64,000 bases of DNA from Triops longicaudatus (lineage: Eukaryota; Arthropoda; Branchiopoda; Notostraca; Triopsidae), in the NCBI GenBank assembly GCA_022885665.1, contig JAGQDJ010000178.1, forward strand, positions 44,509 to 108,508, in the 5' to 3' direction. Below the pieces are notes generated by a model. The model was not told where the DNA came from. It saw nothing but the letters and a program-made list of their open reading frames with translations, and made no database searches. Positions 57,101 to 64,000 of this stretch are shown in pieces; within the stretch, counting starts at the first letter, position 1; every line of letters starts with the position of its first letter. Made by a program: the position numbers and the translations under genes.

Positions 57101-57874
57101 TCGTTCAGCAGATTCCGCCGGTGGTGTCCAGGAAATGAAGGAAGAAATTTAACTTGGCATATGCTCAACACTAATAAAGTACACTGGAAAAAAAAATCAA
57201 AGGAAATTCGAAACTCAAAACACGATAAAAGAGAAAGAAGCTAACGTACGCTTGGATGACTACTTTGCCTCGTGTTGCATTTTTTGTTTCGCTTGGTGTT
57301 TACCTTACTCGAGGTGTGGGTGCATGTGCAGTCCGACGGACTATTCGACTGAACAACGTAAAGGGCTACGGAAAACAATTCAGTAGTATTTACCATGGAA
57401 GAAACGCCATTTCCTTTTGTTTTTTTCATAACTAGCATACACTTTTAATTCGTTTCTCGTTATTTTCTAAGTTCAATCTTGTTTAAAAAGCCAACAGGGA
57501 ACTTTCCTGGCCAGCACGAAACACGTGGAAACAATTTGTTGGGGATTGGAGCAAAGGGAAGCACTCAAAAATACTCAAAAAAGGACTTTCCTTGGGGGAA
57601 CAAATTTCCAGTCTTCCGTCTACCTTGGAAACTATACAGCAGGCAGCTCCCTTGCGCTACAACGAGCTACGGGAAAGCTTATTTTTCTCTTTAAAAAAAT
57701 CCACGAAAAGAAGGGGGAGTCGTGATTCGTTAGGTCTGACGCTCTTCTGGTTTTACTTCAGAGGAAGGGAAAAGAGCTACACAGAAACAAGGAAACGAGG
57801 CAGTAACGGATTGCTCTCTGGTTACTCCAAAACTTATCATCCAAAATGAAACAAAAACGGAGGGAAGCGCATCG
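56024..57874. other. Intergenic upstream of the secreted-protein gene and downstream of CAB39
   Basis: Mostly simple sequence: an 18-nt poly(T) at 56369-56386 and an AAT microsatellite at 57051-57097. Overlapping frames at 57479-57849 show no family features. The CAB39 3' UTR lies at the right end. Confidence 0.5.
57051..57097 (+). repeat. (AAT)n microsatellite, about 15 units
   Basis: Uninterrupted AAT/ATA trinucleotide run. The poly-Tyr frame it creates on the other strand is not a gene. Confidence 0.95.
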
Positions 57875-60212
57875 CTAGTGGTCGGCTGCAGGTCTAAGCT
57901 CCTTGATTTGCTTGATTAAGTACGCCTTCTCATCGTTGAACTGCTCGTCTTCCGAACGGTCCGTGTGGAACTTGGTCAAAAAGTCGACCAACTTCTCTTG
58001 GTTCCGCAACAAAATGTCCAAAATGGGCTTGGGCTTATTGGGGTTGGCCACGAACACTTTGAAAACGTGGAACGCTTCGAATTGAATGTTGCGGGACTTT
58101 TCCTTCAGCATGTTCATCATCAACTTGAGATTATCCGGGTTGGAAATATACCGTGTCATCACCTATGAGCAAAAACAATTAGAGAGAATTACTCCCTGGC
58201 AACGCAAAATTTCGCATTTTCAAACCCATGCATTTCTATTGAGCCTAAAATTAACACTAAAAGGCTGACTTGGCTTGTTTTCTACTATGGAACGAATACA
58301 CATATTAAAAAAATATGTGTAAGACTGTGAAATCTAGCCGTCTAATTGCCACATTATCCTTCGTAAAAGAAGGAAATCGGTTTAGTTGCGTTACGGTATG
58401 GATACTTTGACAAACTGTGCTCTCTATTTTCTTTCGAAACGCTCGAATCGAATCAATCTATCAAGAGACTCTTCTGAAAAGCAAGATCGAATCAGACAGA
58501 AAAAAACTACCACGTTTCTGGAATGATCGTTGACCTGGTCGGAAAGAAATGACTAAGAAACGGCATAAGTAATAGCTTCAACGAGACGAGAGAAAGGAAA
58601 TTCATATTACGGTAAAGTTATGGCGGTCCAACAATAACTCGCCCAGGAGTTTCAGGCTTTGCCTTCGGGTGACGTAGTTCTCCGAGTTCAGCAAGTTTTG
58701 GTAGTGGGCAAACACTTTGTCGTAATTCGTTTCCAAGAATTCGGCACACAAAATCTTGTGTTTCGTCAACAGTTCCTATTGAGGGCAGAAATGAAGTCAA
58801 AAGTCATATACACATTTTAAAGAAAAATAAATCAATCAATCAAATAGAGTACGAAACTGATGAATTGTAATACTTTGAAGGTGGAAAAGGCATCTGAGGC
58901 TATGTCAAAGGTAGAAACTTCCACATATTTAAAAAAGCTGTAGAAATCCTCTGAATAGAGCAGGATCTTGGCCAGGGCCTCGTATCGCGCACACTCCCGT
59001 AACATGGTACCGCAATTCAGGGCGATATCTTGATGTTCGTACCTAAGATACAGCGCAACACGATGAATCAGATATGGTGGCTTACGAATATCACTTGCTT
59101 CCTGTTTCTTAATGCTCCTTTTCTGTACTCACACAAGGCTCACCTTTTTCTAGATTTTAAACCGAATTATGACGCAAATAAAACTGCGTAAAACAGCTAA
59201 CCTAACCCAAAATAAGTAAAACTAACTTAAAAGCTACCTGTCTGAATAACAGAAAGAATAAAATACTAAAATAAGTCTTTTTCCCCCTTTAAACTGTTCT
59301 GACTTTCTAATATGTTTTATAATGATCTAAATATGAATGAATACGCTACAAAGTACGTAAGATGTGCACGTAGCACTTGCAGTCCAATCAGAATTAATTC
59401 ATTTAACGTAGTTTTGTTTAAGGGTACCCATTAGGCAGCTTCTGTGAACCAGGGCCTTACAAATACGCTTACAAAGGCCAACAAAGAGTGTCTTGCACTA
59501 TAATACAAAAGCAACTACATTTCAGGTTGTTTAGTTATCATTAACAGTATTTTTCAAATAAAAGAGTGTGTTTACCCCCGCACTAGCGTAAACAAGATCT
59601 CTGGTTTAGTGCAAATGTACTCGACCGTGGGCGTCCGCGTGCCAATTTGACGTCTGAGAATGTTGTTAAAAATCTGAGCCACATCTTTTTTCCCCTGAAA
59701 AGACGCCATTTAGTGAGAATCGCTACGCTGCATCACCTGTGGATGCGTTAACTGGCTTAATGTGAACTTACTTCAAAGTCTATGCGCGACAAGTTCTGAA
59801 TGAAAAGCAAAAGCAATCCGGAATTGTACAACTCTTGGGCCAATTGCGCGACGACGATATCTGTCTGGGGCTCACTGTCTGACGTGCCATACAACATGTT
59901 TTTGATAAGAAGTAGGTTCTTGCTCACATCTTCTTGAGCCTAAGAAAGCGTTAATTTCCATGACTATTCATAAAACGCAGTTTCGTTTTTCTTCTTTCGC
60001 GTTTATTGCTTGATTTTTTTACCTATTACTTTTCATTATCTAAAACGTTTACTATTAAGCCATTATTATTGTTTGTATCTTAGTGTTTATGATGTTATTA
60101 TCGATTTTACTTTCTCCAGTTTTTTGTCTCCCTTTTCCAAGGAAAGAATCGCCTCCTTCAGCGCTTTGACGACTTCAGCCGGGCTTTTCTGAGACTTCCC
60201 AAACAAAGGCAT
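57875..60212 (-). CDS. CAB39: MO25 / calcium-binding protein 39
   Basis: Six exons on the minus strand: 60212-60111, 59939-59772, 59694-59576, 59042-58874, 58775-58611 and 58162-57875. The CDS is 1011 nt, 336 residues (human CAB39 341). MO25 is an armadillo-like helical-repeat scaffold that locks the pseudokinase STRAD in its active form and so activates LKB1; it also stimulates GCK-type kinases (MST3/4, SPAK/OSR1). Recognition: MPLFGKSQKSPAEVVK at the N-terminus, FNNILRRQIGTRTPTVEYIC, STFDIASDAFSTFK, and KSRNIQFEAFHVFKVFVANP followed by EDEQFNDEKAYLIKQI near the C-terminus, all almost identical to vertebrates. The 112-nt and larger introns have normal splice sites. It is divergently arranged with the spectrin-like gene, whose first visible exon is 1.2 kb away. 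Confidence 0.97.
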
Positions 60213-61387
60213 GTTGTAGGCGTTCCTGTAAGAAAAACAAAATAAATAAAAGAGATACAACTTGCCGCTGAAACACAGTCAATCCTTTTTAATAGATATT
60301 AACCTTATGGACATGTTTCATCACAGTAAGGTTGGGACGGCAAGCAAAACAGTGAACTTTTGTTAGGCAAGATTATGGCAAGTTTTCCAGAAACGTTTAG
60401 TTCACTCAGCGCTTTATATCTTTAAGACTGTTTTTACACTGCAGAAAAGCTAGATGGACTCGACAGGAAAAAGTGAAGCTACCTTGGGGTCTTATTTTAT
60501 CGCCAAACCTTTTATCCAGGTGATAGCATATGACGTATTTCAATTAGCAGCTGATAAAACGCGCAAGGTAGCATGGAAAAATCAGAATGTACAGAACTGT
60601 GAGGTTTTACCTTGGGGATTTTCACGTTTTTCTCTCCCGTCAGCTGGACTAAAGTTTATTTTTCGATTTGGAAGTCCACTAGGTAGTCAACTTTTCACCT
60701 GGGGAACTCGACTCGTGTGTGCTTTCGGTTCACGAGATGGCGAGACCAGTTTCAGGTTGAAACCGCCTGAGACGCGGGAAATTTAGCCAAATCGCTGAAA
60801 TCCTTGAAATAATTCCAATTTAGCTGCGTAAATATTATTTTTAATTAGCATTTCTTGCTCAAGTGTGAGTAGATGGATAAGAGGAAGTTCAGCCTTAAAG
60901 CTTATATTTAATTTCGCATAATAAATACAACTGTAAATAACTCGTTATTTAGTGGCTCGCCTAGCCTTTATTTTTCCCATTTCATTTTTTCTTATATGTC
61001 ACACTTCATTTAGTTTTCTAATGTTCGTATTTTTACAGCACCAAATATATCCGATTGTTCCTTTGTTTCGAAGAGTTCTTGTTTATCCCGTTGCGCTATG
61101 CACAAAAGTGCAAGAAATATATGAGAACTTGGCTTTCCACGTCAGTCGGTTGCTGAGAAATAGCCTGCTTTTTCAATTGATATTCACCAGTGTAGGTCGG
61201 AGCCTATTATTGGGTATTCAGTTTTACGGTACTTTTTACAATAGCCTACTTGATTGGGTGGCGATTGGACAATGCTTACGCGTTGCCCCTGAGGGGAGTT
61301 GGGTGGAAGAAACGTTAGTCTGGAATCAGTCTTAGTTAATTTTCTTAATATTAATATAATCAGTCTTAGTTATTTTCGTCCGTTTAG
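60213..61387. other. Region between CAB39 and the first visible spectrin exon
   Basis: No spectrin-repeat sequence could be found here in any frame, although about 190 residues of alpha-spectrin (repeats 1-2) should precede exon 61388. Frames at 60454-60786 and 60952-61335 look non-coding. Either the 5' exons lie beyond CAB39 or this copy is truncated. Confidence 0.5.
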
Positions 61388-64000
61388 GAAATGATGGTAC
61401 ATCTGGCCGAAACTGGTCGAGATTACGAGCATTGCCTTTCATTACAGCGTAAATTGGACGACGTCGATTCCGATATGCGCGTAGACGAGAAGCGTTTGAA
61501 AGCAATTAACGCTTTGGCCGACAAGCTGGTGCGCCAGGGCCACGGAGACGTGCGACCAGTGCAGCAACGTCGAGAACAGTTAAACCAGCGGTAAGACAAA
61601 CCGTACGTGGCCAGAAAAACCATTTGTTATGCAAAAATTATGACTAGGTGGAAGGACTTGCAGGGCAATTTGGAGAAGTACCGAGACGCTTTGAGCGAAG
61701 CCTTGGAGCTCCATGCATTCCACCGAGATTTGGCTGATACGGGTAGCCGTATTTCAGAAAAAGCGGTCTTGTTGCAACCAGATGACAAGCTTCTGCAGGA
61801 AGAGGGGTCCTTGACGGCTGTGGAGGCGTTGCAACGTGGACAGGAAGCAATCGAACGCGATTTGACAGCCATCGAAGGCAAACTAAGAGTAAGACGCGTT
61901 TATTGGAGTCCATTATTATACAGTTTTTAGTTCCTTTGATTGTTTGGAACTGCTTGCAATTGTTTTAGCTCTATCTCTTATATGGGTCTATACTCCGTTA
62001 TGTCTCGTTTTCAGTTATTTAAGCATTTTAGTAGTGAATCAAGATAATGTTAGATGTTAATATCGCATTGACAAATTTTCATCAGGAACATGAATCAGTA
62101 GCTAGGCGTTTGACTCGAAAGTACCCGGATAATTCTACTGCCATTAATTCACGCTTGTCTGACGCGCAAAACCATTGGCGCGAACTGCAAGATCTTTCAG
62201 CCCAACGCAGGGCTGCGTTAGCTGCCGCCTGTGTTCGCAACAAATTCGTAGAAGATTTGAAACAACTAGAAAGCTGGGTTCTGCGCATGATCGAACGAAT
62301 GGACGAAACCGGCCTGGCCAACGATATTGCCACAGCTGAAGCCACGTTGCAGTTGCATCAAGAGCGTAAAGCCGAGATCGATGGCCGTCAGCACAGTTTC
62401 AGTGTCCTGAAAGACTTTGGCCACAAATTGGTGCAGTCGGAGTCCGACCCCGCCACCAGAGAGCATTTAACGAAGCAAGTGGCGCGTTGTGAAGAGCTAC
62501 GACGGATGCTGGCTGCTTCTTGGGAAGAAAGAAGGCAAGTCTTGCTGCAGTGCTTGCAGAGATGCCAGTTTTTGGACATGGCCGAGCAAGTCGAGGCTTG
62601 GTTGGCGCGGCAAGAAGCTTTCTTATCGAACGATGACATTGGCGTAAGCATACTTTCTTTTTGTATACATAAGACATAATTGCAACGCAGTTGGTTTTGA
62701 TCTATAAACCCGGCTACTTAATTCTCTCTGTGCAACTGTTTGGCAACGTCTATACTTCGACAGAATATTACACAATTTGTCATAGGACTCGTTGTCGAGT
62801 GTGGAAATGCTCATTCGCAAGCACGATTCCTTCGACCGCACGGTGGCAGCACAAGGTGGTCGCGTGGAAGAGCTCGAACGCGTGGCTCACGAGCTCACTT
62901 CTGGCACAGTCCCGCACTACGACGCCGTTGGCATTCTAAACACGCTGGACAACGTTTTGCGCGTTAAAGACCGCGTTCGCGACATGGCCGCGCAGCGTCG
63001 CCGCAAACTGCAGTAATCCAAACAGCTCTTCGTGTTCTTGCGCAACGTCCACGAGGTGGAAGCCTTTATTTCCGAAAAGATGCAAGTGGCCTGCGACGAA
63101 AACTACCGCGATGTCAGCAACTTGCAGAGCAAAGTTCAAAAACAGATCGCCTTTGACGCCGAACTCCAAGCTAACCGTCCTCGTGTCGCCAGTGTCACCT
63201 CTGAAGGGGAAAATTTAATCGCTGCAGGGCATTTTGCATCTATGGAAATCCGTAACCAGCTTGATACGGTCGAGTCCCTCTGGCGGCAGCTGCAAGAAGC
63301 GTCGGCGTTGAAAAAGAAGCGTTTGAATGAAGCGTACCAGGCGATGCTGTTTAGCCGTAACTGGGACGATTTGGAGTCTTGGATGGACGAAGTGGAAGAG
63401 CAGCTGCAGAACGAAGACCACGGCAAGGATTTGACATCCATCTCTCATTTATTGAAGAAGCACCAGGTGCTGGAAGCAGATATCAATGGCCACGCCGAAA
63501 CCGTTGGAACCCTGAAAAATGGCGCGGATGCTTTCGTGAAGGAAAACCACTTCTTGGCGGAAGAAATTCTCACCCGGACGACAACCTTGACCAAAAGGTG
63601 ACATTTAAAGTTAGATTAAAATCTTACAATAAAGTACCGAATTGAAATCGGAATGTTTCTTTTTTTTTTAATAAATAAATCAAGTGGAAATAAAGACAAG
63701 GGAAAGCGAAAGTAATATTTGCTAACTTGTTAACAAGAACATCTTGTGTTTCAGGTACCATTCTCTGTATGAGCCATTACAAATTCGTCGAGAAAACTTG
63801 GAAGATGCGCAGTTGTTCCATCAGCTATTACGAGACATCGAGGACGAAGTCACCTGGTTGAACGAGAAAGAGCCGCTGGTCAATTCAACGGATTTAGGCA
63901 CGTCTCTCGCTTCGGTTCAGAGTTTGCAGAAGAAACACCAAGTCATCGACGCTGATATTCAGGCCCATGAGCCGCTTTTGCTGGCCATCCAATCTCGGGC
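61388..64000 (+). CDS. Alpha-spectrin-like gene, cut by window edge, with an internal TAA
   Basis: Exons visible: 61388-61590, 61648-61888, 62086-62643, 62786-63597 and 63755 to the window end, all GT-AG and in phase. The product is a chain of triple-helical spectrin repeats that aligns with repeats 2-8 of human SPTAN1, e.g. NDDIGDSLSSVEMLIRKHDS (human NEDLGDSLDSVEALLKKHED), DVSNLQSKVQKQIAFDAEL and FVKENHFLAEEI. Alpha-spectrin forms heterotetramers with beta-spectrin in the submembrane cytoskeleton. Anomaly: codon TAA at 63014-63016 (RRRKLQ-stop-SKQLFVFLRN) falls where the family has Asp or Glu (human RRRAQLADSFHLQQFFRD). The same frame then stays open for 193 further codons of good spectrin sequence. 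No start codon region was found. It could be a recent pseudogene, a diverged second copy, or an intact gene with a base error. Confidence 0.85.

Noticed and set aside
57051..57171. Poly-tyrosine peptide encoded by the microsatellite
   Set aside because: Simple translation of the AAT repeat.
1..64000. CRISPR arrays, operons, rRNA genes, endogenous viral genes
   Set aside because: Looked for regular spacer arrays, polycistronic layouts, rRNA landmarks and viral replication or capsid genes; none seen.

Overview
The window is nuclear DNA of an animal, almost certainly an arthropod. Most genes are split by spliceosomal GT-AG introns (49 nt to several kb). There are two arthropod-type gustatory receptors, a CYP3-clan P450, a canonical eukaryotic tRNA-Ala(AGC), and orthologues of typical metazoan single-copy genes (ROGDI, ALG9, ARL8, CAB39/MO25, alpha-spectrin, alpha-tubulin, an ERK-type dual-specificity phosphatase, argininosuccinate synthase). 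An argininosuccinate synthase gene leans towards a non-insect arthropod such as a crustacean or chelicerate, because Drosophila-type insects lack it; this is inference. There are no bacterial operons, CRISPR arrays or viral genes.

Layout. 0-9 kb: two related intronless gustatory receptors on the minus strand (one frameshifted at 503-506, one intact) flank a head-to-head pair, ROGDI (minus) and ALG9 (plus), which share a 317-bp intergenic promoter region. 9.7-10.8 kb: a serine-rich orphan ORF. 12.4-18.1 kb: a divergent ten-exon alpha-tubulin gene. 18.1-28.0 kb: about 10 kb without a recognisable gene, with dispersed and degenerate repeats. 28.0-39.2 kb: a MKP-3/DUSP6-like phosphatase spread over 11 kb with two large introns. 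41.2-42.4 kb: ARL8 (minus), followed by tRNA-Ala and a perfect hairpin. 43.4-45.0 kb: an orphan single-pass membrane protein (plus), tail-to-tail with argininosuccinate synthase (minus, 45.4-48.0 kb). 49.9-51.2 kb: a second serine-rich orphan ORF (minus). 52.6-55.2 kb: a complete 13-exon P450, tail-to-tail with a small secreted-protein gene. 57.9-60.2 kb: CAB39/MO25 (minus), head-to-head with an alpha-spectrin-like gene (61.4 kb to the window edge) that carries an in-frame stop codon.

The genes do not form one pathway. They cover glycosylation, V-ATPase regulation, lysosome positioning, LKB1 signalling, ERK signalling, cytoskeleton, arginine synthesis, detoxification and chemosensation. Exon chains were built by hand from splice signals, phase and recalled family sequence; every recognised multi-exon CDS closes in frame with a length near its family norm, except DUSP (expanded) and spectrin (stop codon, no visible 5' part).

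The most unusual signals are: (i) 13 exact copies of the 8-mer ACAATGAA, on both strands, packed into 23.5-37.8 kb around the DUSP gene, linked to a decayed repeat with units of about 90 bp; (ii) the premature TAA in an otherwise open spectrin frame; (iii) an alpha-tubulin whose strongest splice donor would add three residues after Met1, which lacks the Lys40 context, and which has a stop-free 69-nt intron; (iv) recurrent CTCF-like CTAGATGGC motifs.
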